Part shown: one piece after another, positions 1 through 7,178 of the stretch | Layout: every line of letters starts with the position of its first letter | Position numbering within the stretch: position 1 is the first letter of the stretch | Position numbers and translations under genes: made by a program | Notes under the pieces: model-generated | Told to the model about the DNA's origin: nothing | The model's input: the letters and a program-made list of their open reading frames with translations, nothing else | The model's database searches: none | Origin: Candidatus Parabacteroides intestinavium | GTDB lineage: Bacteria > Bacteroidota > Bacteroidia > Bacteroidales > Tannerellaceae | Direction: 5' to 3' | DNA length: 12,598 nucleotides | Assembly (NCBI GenBank): GCA_019118725.1 | Contig: DWYO01000001.1 | Coordinates: 1-12,598, forward strand

Positions 1-376
1 GAGGCGTGATGAGTTGTTGATGCGTTTTACGCAGCTGGTGTCGGATAATTACAAGTTGCACCGCAAGGTATCGTATTATGCCGACAAGATGTGCCTTACC
101 CCCAAGTACCTCTCCACGGTCGTCTATGAATCCAGCGGGAAATATGCCCGCGACATCATTGCCGAATTTGTCATTCTGGAGGCCAAGCGGTGCTTGGTCA
201 ATACGACCATGACGGTGCAGGAAATCGGCGATTACCTGCATTTCTCGTGTCAGAGTTTTTTCGGAAAATATTTCAAGGAACACGCCGGCATGTCGCCCCA
301 AGCCTACCGACGTGGAGGGGGTGGTCCCGGCTTTCCGGCTGATGGTTTGGGGACGGGCGGAACCGGGCGACGATAA
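1..376 (+). CDS. AraC-family transcriptional regulator, C-terminal part (5' truncated by window edge)
   Basis: This is the DNA-binding end of an AraC/XylS-type activator; the reading frame is open to the first base, so the sensor domain lies outside the window. The visible part is the double helix-turn-helix domain: a first HTH around YYADKMCLTPKYLSTVVYES, then a linker helix and the second HTH around TVQEIGDYLHFSCQSFFGKYF, then the family-typical ending HAGMSPQAYR. The usual protein stops a few residues after that motif. Here about 22 more residues follow, rich in Gly, Pro and Arg, coded by GC-rich DNA. The gene points toward the convergent tmRNA gene, with a perfect hairpin just after its stop. 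The inducer and target genes cannot be told from this fragment. The family call is firm; the tail could be genuine or the result of an older frameshift. Confidence 0.9.
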   Translation, partial: RRDELLMRFTQLVSDNYKLHRKVSYYADKMCLTPKYLSTVVYESSGKYARDIIAEFVILEAKRCLVNTTMTVQEIGDYLHFSCQSFFGKYFKEHAGMSPQAYRRGGGGPGFPADGLGTGGTGRR

Positions 377-377
377 G

Positions 378-419
378 ACGACAGCGGCATGGAAATTTCA
401 ATTCCCATGCCGCTGTCGT
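378..419. terminator. Perfect 15-bp hairpin between convergent araC-type gene and ssrA
   Basis: Bases 378-392 are exactly complementary to 405-419, leaving a 12-base loop. The stem starts two bases after the AraC stop and ends four bases from the last base of the mature tmRNA, so it can serve both genes. Neither side has a good run of T; on the minus strand only a short CTTAT follows. It may act as a terminator of both transcripts, or for tmRNA as a stop or processing structure for 3'-end trimming. The structure is seen directly; its role is inferred. Confidence 0.65.
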
Positions 420-422
420 GTG

Positions 423-820
423 TGGAGGTGGAGAGATTCGAACTCTCGTCCAAACGAGGAACTAATTTGCTTTCTACATGTTTATCTTCGCCTTCATTGT
501 CGGGAACAAGCAAGACCGAAGCCACCCACTTGATCCTTATCCTTTAAAATTTCGCTTCCCGTCCAAGGCTTACGTTAAGCTATCTCCGATATTGCTGCAC
601 CACCGTTTCGGACCGCTTCGGAGCCACAGCATCCGGGTGATGTCACGTCCCCGCAACTTTTGCAGGGATTAAGCTCTAATCTACTATTCTTCGATTAAGC
701 AGCGAGAGCGTAATTTTCTTCGCCAGTTAATTGTTCGCCGTCTGAGATTTAAGTGCAAGCCGACCACGCACTACATGCTTACAAACCACTTCTACCCGCT
801 GTCAAAACCGGTCAGCCCCC
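423..820 (-). ncRNA. ssrA: Transfer-messenger RNA (tmRNA), tag peptide GEENYALAA
   Basis: tmRNA with SmpB frees ribosomes stalled on broken mRNAs and adds a degradation tag. On the minus strand the 5' end reads GGGG(G)CTGACCGGTTTTGACAG, the usual start of a tmRNA tRNA-like domain. The 3' end has a T arm (GAGAG stem, TTCGAAT loop) and an acceptor strand CACCTCC with discriminator A at 423. The tag frame lies at 695-724 on the minus strand and reads G-E-E-N-Y-A-L-A-A-stop, with the conserved ALAA end. G3 pairs with U70, the alanine identity wobble. CCA is not encoded: CAC follows the discriminator. With the 5' end at 819 the acceptor stem has a single C5:C68 mismatch; a 5' end at 820 would pair five G first. 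Length is about 397-398 bases, normal for a one-piece tmRNA. Exact ends are uncertain by a base or so. Confidence 0.95.
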
Positions 821-935
821 AAGAATTTCTAACGTATTGAAGTTCAAAAGATAACGACTTTGTTTTTGTTTGTGGGTAACAAACTGATAACAAAAATGAA
901 AGACTTTTCTTTCAAAGAACCACTATCTTCCGATG

Positions 936-966
936 CAAAGGTACGAATTATTTTTGATTATGCAAA
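936..966 (-). promoter_or_regulatory. Promoter of ssrA (Bacteroidetes sigma-type)
   Basis: On the minus strand a TTTG (963-966) is followed by exactly 19 bases and then TACCTTTGC (ending at 935), a perfect fit to the Bacteroidetes -33/-7 pattern. Transcription should start near 928, which leaves a 5' leader of roughly 110 bases before the mature tmRNA end at 819/820. The leader (about 821-928) holds no convincing reading frame. It contains short hairpins, for example a six-base stem with TGAAAG and CTTTCA arms, and would have to be removed by processing. The -33 lies just 11 bases past the T run of the ABC-F terminator. Confidence 0.85.
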
Positions 967-977
967 GTACTATTCCC

Positions 978-1008
978 AAAAAAGGATGCACCCTCTTTTG
1001 AAGAAGCA
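978..1008 (-). terminator. Probable intrinsic terminator of the ABC-F gene
   Basis: On the minus strand, just after the ABC-F stop, TGCTTCTTC (1008-1000) can pair with GAGGGTGCA (995-987) around a four-base AAAA loop. The pairing has one mismatch and two G-U pairs. After two C it is followed by six T (983-978). The stem is imperfect, but its position and T run are right for a terminator separating this gene from ssrA, which is transcribed in the same direction. Confidence 0.55.
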
Positions 1009-1016
1009 TGTATGCG

Positions 1017-2954
1017 CTATGTGTTTTTTGTAAGCTCTTCCCATTCCAAAGTCTGCTCAGTCCATTGATCCATAGCTTCTGAAAGTTCCTTTTTCAGATC
1101 GGCGTATTGCGTATAGAGGGTGCTGTCGGATGCACCTTCTGCAGTTGCCAGCTTCTGCTCGACCTCTTTGATTGCATTTTCAATCTGTTCTATTCTCTTT
1201 TCCGATTCAGCGATAGTCCGTTCCAGTTTCTTAATCAATTTGTTCTGCTCTTTGCGGGCTTCATACGAAAGTTTGTTTTGTGTCGGAGTCTCGTCAACAG
1301 GCTGATCATTGTTCTTTTTACTGCTTAATTCCAGTTCCTGAAGGCTTTGTAGTTTCTTTTTCTCTAAGAAATCATAGATGCCACCCAAATGCTCTGTTAC
1401 ACGCTTATTGCCGAACTCATATACCTTTCCCACCAGTCCGTCCAAGAAATCGCGGTCGTGAGAAACAACAATGACCGTTCCGTCAAAATCTTTCAGTGCG
1501 TTTTTAAGTACATCTTTCGAACGCATATCCAGATGATTGGTCGGTTCGTCTAAAATGAGCAAATTAACCGGCTCCAATAACAATCGGATCATGGCTAATC
1601 GGCTACGCTCACCGCCGGAAAGCACTTTGACCTTCTTTTCGGAAGCTTCCCCGCCAAACATGAACGCGCCTAAGATGTCCCGTATTTTGGTCCGGATATC
1701 TCCTTGAGCCACATAGTCGATGGTTTCAAAAACGGTAAGATTGTCGTCTAACAATTGGGCCTGGTTTTGGGCAAAATAGCCGATTTTCACGCCATGCCCC
1801 AATTTGAGCGAACCCTCATAAGGAATTTCGTTCAGGATACATTTGACCAATGTAGATTTACCTTCCCCGTTTTTCCCGACGAACGCAACCTTTTCTCCTC
1901 GTTGTATGGTGAAGTTGACATGCTCGAATATCAAATGGTCCCCATAACGTTTCGACACCTCTTCGGCGATTACCGGATAGGAACCGGAATGCGGAGCCGG
2001 GGGAAATTTCAGGTTCAGCATAGACGTATCTATCTCGTCCACCTCGATACGCTCAATCTTTTCCAATTGCTTGATACGGGATTGGACCTGAGTGGATTTG
2101 GTCGCTTTGTAACGGAACCGTTCGATGAAGGCCTCCGTGTCCGCCAATTTCTTTTGCTGATTCTCGAAGGCTCGCAATTGTTGTTCACGCCGTTCTTGGC
2201 GTAAGATGACATATTCGGAATATTTCACCTTATAATCATAGATATGCCCAAGTTCAATTTCAATGGTTCTGGAGGTGGTATTGTCGATGAAAGCCCGGTC
2301 ATGAGAAACCAGTACGACCGCATTGGCACGTGTGGCGATGAAATTCTCCAGCCATTGGATGGATTCGATGTCCAGATGGTTGGTAGGCTCGTCCAGCAAT
2401 AAGACATCGGGATGGCGTAAAAGAAGTTTTGCCAGCTCGATACGCATGCGCCACCCCCCGCTAAACTCGCTTGTCGGGCGGTTGAAATCTTCGCGGGAAA
2501 ATCCTAACCCCAGTAAAGTTCGTTCCAGTTCGGCGTGGTAGTTATTTCCTCCGGCCATTTGGAATTGTTCGGACAGGTGGGTTACTTGGTCTATTATTTT
2601 ATGATACGCTTCGGATTCGTAATCTGTACGTTCCTCCAATTCCATGTTCAGGCGGTTTATTTCGCGTTCCATCTCATGGATTTGTTCAAAAGCCAGTTCG
2701 GCCTCTTCACGTACGGTTCTTGTATCTTTCAGTTGCATTTGTTGAGGCAAATAGCCTATCGTAGTTTCTTTGGGTATGCTGACGGTTCCGTGAGTGGGCG
2801 ATTGGAGTCCGGCCAAAATCTTTAATAAGGTAGATTTTCCGGCGCCATTTTTCCCGACCAATGCGATTCTGTCTTTTTTGTTTATCACAAAGGAAACATC
2901 ATCAAATAGAGTAAATCCTCCGAACTCAACTTGTAAATTCTCAACTGAAATCAT
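1017..2954 (-). CDS. ABC-F family ATPase (Uup/YheS-like, ribosome-associated type)
   Basis: This is a soluble protein with two ATP-binding cassettes and no membrane segments, typical of ABC-F factors that act on the ribosome rather than as transporters. The first cassette has a Walker A at residues 34-41 (GKNGAGKS), signature SGGWR at 165-169, and LLLLDEPTNHLD with Glu188. A charged helical linker follows (about 240-310). The second cassette has GKNGEGKS (Lys366), LSGGERSRLAM and LLILDEPTNHLD. The last 90 or so residues are a Lys/Glu-rich coiled coil like the Uup C-terminal domain. I chose the ATG at 2954 (MISVENLQ) giving 645 residues; an upstream in-frame TTG lies inside the promoter. Family members differ in role (translation factor, antibiotic resistance by ribosome protection, Uup-like). 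The linker looks ordinary and no nearby resistance gene suggests the protection type, so a housekeeping role is more likely. Confidence 0.93.
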   Translation of the reverse strand: MISVENLQVEFGGFTLFDDVSFVINKKDRIALVGKNGAGKSTLLKILAGLQSPTHGTVSIPKETTIGYLPQQMQLKDTRTVREEAELAFEQIHEMEREINRLNMELEERTDYESEAYHKIIDQVTHLSEQFQMAGGNNYHAELERTLLGLGFSREDFNRPTSEFSGGWRMRIELAKLLLRHPDVLLLDEPTNHLDIESIQWLENFIATRANAVVLVSHDRAFIDNTTSRTIEIELGHIYDYKVKYSEYVILRQERREQQLRAFENQQKKLADTEAFIERFRYKATKSTQVQSRIKQLEKIERIEVDEIDTSMLNLKFPPAPHSGSYPVIAEEVSKRYGDHLIFEHVNFTIQRGEKVAFVGKNGEGKSTLVKCILNEIPYEGSLKLGHGVKIGYFAQNQAQLLDDNLTVFETIDYVAQGDIRTKIRDILGAFMFGGEASEKKVKVLSGGERSRLAMIRLLLEPVNLLILDEPTNHLDMRSKDVLKNALKDFDGTVIVVSHDRDFLDGLVGKVYEFGNKRVTEHLGGIYDFLEKKKLQSLQELELSSKKNNDQPVDETPTQNKLSYEARKEQNKLIKKLERTIAESEKRIEQIENAIKEVEQKLATAEGASDSTLYTQYADLKKELSEAMDQWTEQTLEWEELTKNT

Positions 2955-2978
2955 AATTATTTTCTTTAAATATGCCTG

Positions 2979-3010
2979 CAAAGATACAACAGATAAAAGA
3001 TTTTTTCTAA
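2979..3010 (-). promoter_or_regulatory. Promoter of the ABC-F gene
   Basis: The minus strand reads TATCTTTGC, ending at 2978, a perfect -7 match to TAnnTTTG. Twenty bases upstream is TTAG (3010-3007), one base off the TTTG -33 element. The start point would be near 2971, leaving a leader of about 17 bases before the ATG at 2954. This supports the ATG over the upstream TTG, which falls inside the -7 box. Confidence 0.7.
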
Positions 3011-3016
3011 CTTCGC
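3008..3016 (+). promoter_or_regulatory. Probable -7 element for the DUF3332-like lipoprotein gene
   Basis: TAACTTCGC matches the Bacteroidetes -7 pattern TAnnTTTGC with one change. It sits 24 bases before the first ATG. No clear TTTG is seen about 19 bases upstream. It overlaps the likely -33 of the divergent ABC-F promoter by up to three bases. Confidence 0.45.
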
Positions 3017-3040
3017 ACCTAATAACATTTTAATAATTAT

Positions 3041-3604
3041 ATGGCCATGAAGAAAAGAAGTTTGACATTAATGGTGGCTGCCGCATTGGCAGGTAGTATG
3101 ACGTTTACGTCTTGTATTGGTTCGTTTGGCTTGACCAACAAGTTGTTAAGCTGGAATCATAGTATTGATAGCAAGTTTGTAAACGAACTTGTTTTCATTG
3201 CGTTCCACATTATCCCGGTTTATGAGATTTCTTGCCTTGCCGATATTTTGGTAATCAATTCAATTGAATTCTGGAGCGGAAGTAATCCTGTGGCAGATGC
3301 CGGATCCGTGAAGAGTGTAGAAACGGAAAACGGGGTTTACACGGTTGAAACGAAAGCAGATGGTTATCATATCGAAAAGGAAGGCGAAGAGGGGTCTGCC
3401 GTAGATTTGGTGTATAACGCCGAAGACAATACTTGGAATGTCGGAGCAAATGGCGAAATGCATAAATTATTGAAGTATAGCAACGACAAAGAGGTTGTAA
3501 TGTATTTGCCCGATGGTCAGGAAATGAACGTAGAATTGAGCCAGGCCGGGGCTTTGGCATTTCAGCAGGTAGCTCAGGGATATGCTTATTATGCGGCTCG
3601 ATAA
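3041..3604 (+). CDS. DUF3332-like putative lipoprotein
   Basis: This small protein (187 residues, or 185 from the second ATG at 3047) begins with a Lys/Arg-rich stretch and a hydrophobic segment ending in FTSC, a plausible lipobox with Cys25 as the lipidated residue. After it comes GSFGLTNKLLSWN and a hydrophobic region around residues 50-75 (VFIAFHIIPVYEI...LADILVINSIEFW). This layout matches my memory of the DUF3332 family of Bacteroidetes envelope proteins. The second half is soluble and acidic, with short beta-type repeats (NGVYTVETKADGYHIEKEG; NGEMHKLLKYSNDKEV), and the protein ends in a Gln/Ala/Tyr-rich tail. It is probably attached to the cell envelope. No enzymatic motif is visible and its function is unknown. 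It has its own weak promoter and its own terminator, so it appears to be a single-gene unit. Confidence 0.82.
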   Translation: MAMKKRSLTLMVAAALAGSMTFTSCIGSFGLTNKLLSWNHSIDSKFVNELVFIAFHIIPVYEISCLADILVINSIEFWSGSNPVADAGSVKSVETENGVYTVETKADGYHIEKEGEEGSAVDLVYNAEDNTWNVGANGEMHKLLKYSNDKEVVMYLPDGQEMNVELSQAGALAFQQVAQGYAYYAAR

Positions 3605-3631
3605 ACTTGTCTTTGTATAGTAGAAGAAGAA

Positions 3632-3680
3632 ATGAGACCAGGATGTCTGTGGTACTTGACATCTTGGTCTTATCTCTTTT
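3632..3680 (+). terminator. Intrinsic terminator of the lipoprotein gene
   Basis: Bases 3632-3647 pair with 3658-3673 over 16 positions, with two G-U pairs and a 10-base loop. A T-rich run (CTCTTTT) follows at once. This is a good rho-independent terminator 27 bases after the stop codon. Its T run merges into the likely -33 element of the next gene. Confidence 0.8.
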
Positions 3681-3709
3681 GATACATTTTATTGCCGAAT
3701 CTACCTTTA
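3678..3709 (+). promoter_or_regulatory. Promoter of the beta-galactosidase gene
   Basis: TTTG at 3678-3681 and TACCTTTA at 3702-3709 are 20 bases apart and fit the Bacteroidetes pattern with one mismatch in the -7 box. The start codon is 27 bases past the -7 box, leaving a short AT-rich leader with no strong Shine-Dalgarno sequence. No operator-like repeat or hybrid two-component target is apparent. Confidence 0.65.
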
Positions 3710-3736
3710 TATAAACTATATTATACGGAATAATTT

Positions 3737-6700
3737 ATGAAATACTCTATTAAGACACTCCTTTTATGTGGCTTGCTGAATTATGGAGCTGTCTGTTCGT
3801 CTGGCATCTTTGCAGAAAACACAACTCATGTACAGGCAATTCCTTATTGGAAAGACATTCAGACCGTATCGGTCAACCGGGAATTGCCCAGAAGCTCGTT
3901 TATGACTTATCCGGATAGGGAGACGGCTCTTTCTTTTCGGTATGAGAAAAGCCCCTATTATCAATTATTAAACGGGGTCTGGAAGTTCTATTTTGTCGAT
4001 TCGTACAAAGATTTGCCGGATAACATAACCGATCCTTCTGTAAGCACGGAGTCGTGGCATGATATACAGGTGCCGGGCAATTGGGAAAGACAAGGCTTCG
4101 GAGTGGCTATCTATACGAATCACGGTTATGAGTTTAAGGCGAGAAATCCCCAGCCCCCTCTATTACCGGAAGAAAATCCGGTCGGTGTGTATCGGCGGGA
4201 CATTGAAATTCCGGCAGATTGGGACGGACGTGATATTTACCTGCATATTGGTGGAGCCAAGTCGGGTACCTATGTGTATCTGAACGGTCGGGAAGTGGGG
4301 TATAACGAAGACTCCAAGAATCCGGCTGAGTTTCAGATAAACAAGTACTTGAAGCCCGGTAAAAATGTGCTGACCCTGAAGATTTACCGGTGGAGTACAG
4401 GCTCTTATTTGGAATGTCAGGATTTTTGGCGGGTTAGCGGCATTGAGCGGGATGTCTATCTTTGGTCTCAACCCAAAGAGGCTATTCAGGATTTCCGGGT
4501 GGTGTCTACGTTGGATGATACGTACAAAAATGGAATTTTCCGGTTGGCTATCGATTTGAAGAACCATGATGCTCAAGCCAGGAATCTTTCCGTCTCTTAT
4601 GAATTGTTGGATAGGGCAGGGAAGGAGGTCGCTTCTGAAGCTTCCGCGATTTGGGTTAGCCCGGACCGGTATGCAACGGTCTCATTTGAGGCGACTTTGC
4701 CTGATGTGAAAGCTTGGAGTGCGGAAATCCCGAATCTGTACACGATGCTGATGACGGTCAAAGCTGGCGGGAAGGTGCTGGAAGTGGTTCCTTTTCATGT
4801 CGGTTTCCGCCGGATAGAGATGGCGGAGAGTGACCGGATAGCCGGAAACGGAAAGCCCTATCCGGTTTTGTTGTTCAATGGAAAGCCTATCAAGTTCAAA
4901 GGGGTCAATATTCATGAGCATAATCCCGTCACGGGGCATTATGTTACGGAGGACATCATGCGTAAAGACTTCGAACTGATGAAGAAAAATAATCTGAATG
5001 CTGTCCGTTTGGCGCATTATCCCCAAGACAGGCGTTTTTATGAGTTGTGTGATGAGTATGGATTGTATGTATATGATGAAGCCAATATTGAGTCGCACGG
5101 TATGTATTATAATCTGCGGAAAGGCGGGACATTGGGCAATAATCCGGAATGGTTGAAGCCGCATCTGTATCGTACGGCAAATATGTATGAGCGGAATAAG
5201 AATTATCCGTGTGTCACGATCTGGTCATTAGGAAACGAGGCCGGAAACGGGTATAATTTCTATCAGACTTACCTTTATATCAAGGATAAAGAGAAAAATG
5301 GCATGAATCGTCCGGTTAATTATGAGCGTGCGCTTTGGGAATGGAATACGGATATGTATGTACCTCAATATCCTGATGCCGATTGGTTTGAAGAGATTGG
5401 AAAAGCCGGGAGCGACCGGCCGGTCGTGCCTTCGGAATATGCGCATGCTATGGGTAACTCGACTGGCGCGTTATGGGATCAGTGGAAATCTATTTATCTC
5501 TATCCGAACCTGCAGGGCGGATTCATTTGGGACTGGGTAGACCAGGGTTTTCTGGAGAAAGACGAGGACGGGACGCCCTATTATGCCTATGGGGGTGATT
5601 ATGGTGTGAACGCACCGAGTGACGGTAATTTTATGTGCAACGGTTTGGTAAACCCGGACCGCACTCCGCATCCGGCTATGGCTGAGGTGAAATATGTGCA
5701 TCAGAATGTCTCTATTACGGCGAAAGATTTGGCGAACGGAAAGTTTGAAATCTTCAATCGTTTTTATTTCAAGAATCTGAAAGAGTATATGATCTCTTAT
5801 GAGGTAAAAGCAAACGATAAGGTTGTCCGGGGTGGCAAAGTGTCGCTGGACATAGCTCCGCAGACCTCAAAAGAGTTTGCGGTGAAGGTGTCCGGATTAA
5901 AACCGAAAGCCGGTGTGGAGTATTTTGTGAATTTCTTTGTTACTTCTACCCGGGACGACGGATTGGTTCCTGCCGGGCATGATATAGCTCAAGAACAGTT
6001 CCGCTTGCCTGTCGAACCGCTGGAAAAGAAATGGAAGACGTCTGGTCCTAAGTTAAAGGTCTCTGACGTAGGTGATGAGCTGATTGCTTCCTCATCGGAT
6101 GTCCGTTTTGTTTTCAATAAAAAGAGCGGATTGGTCACTTCTTATCGGGTAGATGATGTGGAGTATTTTGCCGAAGGGTTTGGCATACAGCCTAATTTCT
6201 GGCGGGGCCCGACAGATAATGATTACGGCAACGGCCAGCCGAAGCGTGAACAGGTGTGGAAGCAAAGCAGTAAGAATTTTCAGGTTTCGGACGCGACCAT
6301 CCGGTTGGAAAACGGGAATGCCGTGCTGAATGTCTGTTATCTGCTCCCTGCGGGTAATCTGTACCTGATTGACTATACGGTATATCCTAACGGAAATGTT
6401 CATGTCGGGGCGCATTTTACCTCGACCGATATGAAAGAGGCTGAGACAGAGGTTTCGGAAGCTACTCGGACGGCTACATTTACGCCTGGACGTGACGCGG
6501 CCCGCAAGGAGGCTTCCAAGCTGACTGTTCCGCGTATTGGTGTGCGGTTCCGTCTGCCGGCCTCGATGGATCAGGTTGCTTATTTCGGACGCGGACCGAT
6601 GGAAAATTATTGGGACCGCAAGGCCGGTTCGATGGTCGGATTATACCGTTCTACTGCTGAAGATATGTATTTCCCCTATGTCCGTCCGCAAGAAAACGGA

Positions 6701-7102
6701 CACCGTACGGATACCCGGTGGCTTTCGTTGTATTCGGAGAATAGTGTGTGTTTGAGCATTGTGGCGGATTCGCTGGTTGAGTTTAATGCGTTACGCAATT
6801 CGATAGAAGATTTTGACGATGAAGAGCAGACCGCTTTGCCTCGTCAATGGACAAATTTCACTCCGGAACAGATTGCGGACCATAACGAAGAGGAGGCGAA
6901 GAATGTTTTGCGCCGCCAACATCATATCAATGATGTTGTTCCGCGTAATTTCGTGGAGGTGTGCATTGATTATAAGCAACAGGGGGTTGGTGGCTATGAT
7001 AGCTGGGGGGCGCGTCCCGAACCGCGCTATTCGCTTCCGGCCAATCGGGATTATCAATGGGGATTTACATTGGTCCCCGCAGCACTTGGCATAGCGCACT
7101 AA
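3737..7102 (+). CDS. Exported beta-galactosidase, glycoside hydrolase family 2 (LacZ type)
   Basis: This enzyme should cleave terminal beta-galactosides by a retaining mechanism. Its 1121 residues are somewhat more than E. coli LacZ (1023), partly because of an N-terminal signal peptide (about residues 1-26, likely cut after IFA), which points to the periplasm or outside. Domain order is the LacZ one: a jelly-roll sugar-binding domain (about 45-245), an Ig-like domain, a TIM barrel (about 370-660), a second sandwich, and a Bgal_small_N domain beginning near FWRGPTDND (Phe821). The acid/base is Glu501 in SLGNEAGN and the nucleophile is Glu567 in PSEYAHAMGN. Metal- and sugar-binding motifs HYPQD and DEANIESHGM are intact. 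Trp1090 in GGYDSWG matches the LacZ active-site Trp. In the last domain about 30 extra residues (MKEAETEVSE...DAARKEAS) precede PRIGVRF. No SusC/SusD, permease or regulator is adjacent, so the natural substrate (lactose, host glycans or plant glycans) is open. Confidence 0.95.
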   Translation: MKYSIKTLLLCGLLNYGAVCSSGIFAENTTHVQAIPYWKDIQTVSVNRELPRSSFMTYPDRETALSFRYEKSPYYQLLNGVWKFYFVDSYKDLPDNITDPSVSTESWHDIQVPGNWERQGFGVAIYTNHGYEFKARNPQPPLLPEENPVGVYRRDIEIPADWDGRDIYLHIGGAKSGTYVYLNGREVGYNEDSKNPAEFQINKYLKPGKNVLTLKIYRWSTGSYLECQDFWRVSGIERDVYLWSQPKEAIQDFRVVSTLDDTYKNGIFRLAIDLKNHDAQARNLSVSYELLDRAGKEVASEASAIWVSPDRYATVSFEATLPDVKAWSAEIPNLYTMLMTVKAGGKVLEVVPFHVGFRRIEMAESDRIAGNGKPYPVLLFNGKPIKFKGVNIHEHNPVTGHYVTEDIMRKDFELMKKNNLNAVRLAHYPQDRRFYELCDEYGLYVYDEANIESHGMYYNLRKGGTLGNNPEWLKPHLYRTANMYERNKNYPCVTIWSLGNEAGNGYNFYQTYLYIKDKEKNGMNRPVNYERALWEWNTDMYVPQYPDADWFEEIGKAGSDRPVVPSEYAHAMGNSTGALWDQWKSIYLYPNLQGGFIWDWVDQGFLEKDEDGTPYYAYGGDYGVNAPSDGNFMCNGLVNPDRTPHPAMAEVKYVHQNVSITAKDLANGKFEIFNRFYFKNLKEYMISYEVKANDKVVRGGKVSLDIAPQTSKEFAVKVSGLKPKAGVEYFVNFFVTSTRDDGLVPAGHDIAQEQFRLPVEPLEKKWKTSGPKLKVSDVGDELIASSSDVRFVFNKKSGLVTSYRVDDVEYFAEGFGIQPNFWRGPTDNDYGNGQPKREQVWKQSSKNFQVSDATIRLENGNAVLNVCYLLPAGNLYLIDYTVYPNGNVHVGAHFTSTDMKEAETEVSEATRTATFTPGRDAARKEASKLTVPRIGVRFRLPASMDQVAYFGRGPMENYWDRKAGSMVGLYRSTAEDMYFPYVRPQENGHRTDTRWLSLYSENSVCLSIVADSLVEFNALRNSIEDFDDEEQTALPRQWTNFTPEQIADHNEEEAKNVLRRQHHINDVVPRNFVEVCIDYKQQGVGGYDSWGARPEPRYSLPANRDYQWGFTLVPAALGIAH

Positions 7103-7178
7103 GAGAGAAAGAATCATACCTTATTCGTCGAAGCGAAAGAGCGAGGCGAAGGGGTGTGGATAAGGGTGCAATAGTTAC

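Noticed and set aside
304..672. Small open frames on both strands over the tmRNA region
   Set aside because: They overlap the tmRNA and the hairpin, with no start signals or recognisable protein; the RNA gene explains the sequence.
2955..2981. Upstream TTG start for the ABC-F protein (nine more residues)
   Set aside because: The TTG lies inside the -7 box, so it would not be in the transcript; the ATG at 2954 begins the usual MISVENL motif.
3255..3662. Antisense frame (135 residues) over the lipoprotein gene
   Set aside because: It lies opposite a real gene and across its terminator, is rich in Arg/Pro/Leu as shadow frames are, and has no promoter.
3737..7102. Polysaccharide utilisation locus
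   Set aside because: No SusC, SusD, sensor or second glycan enzyme is visible on either side, only a single GH2 gene.
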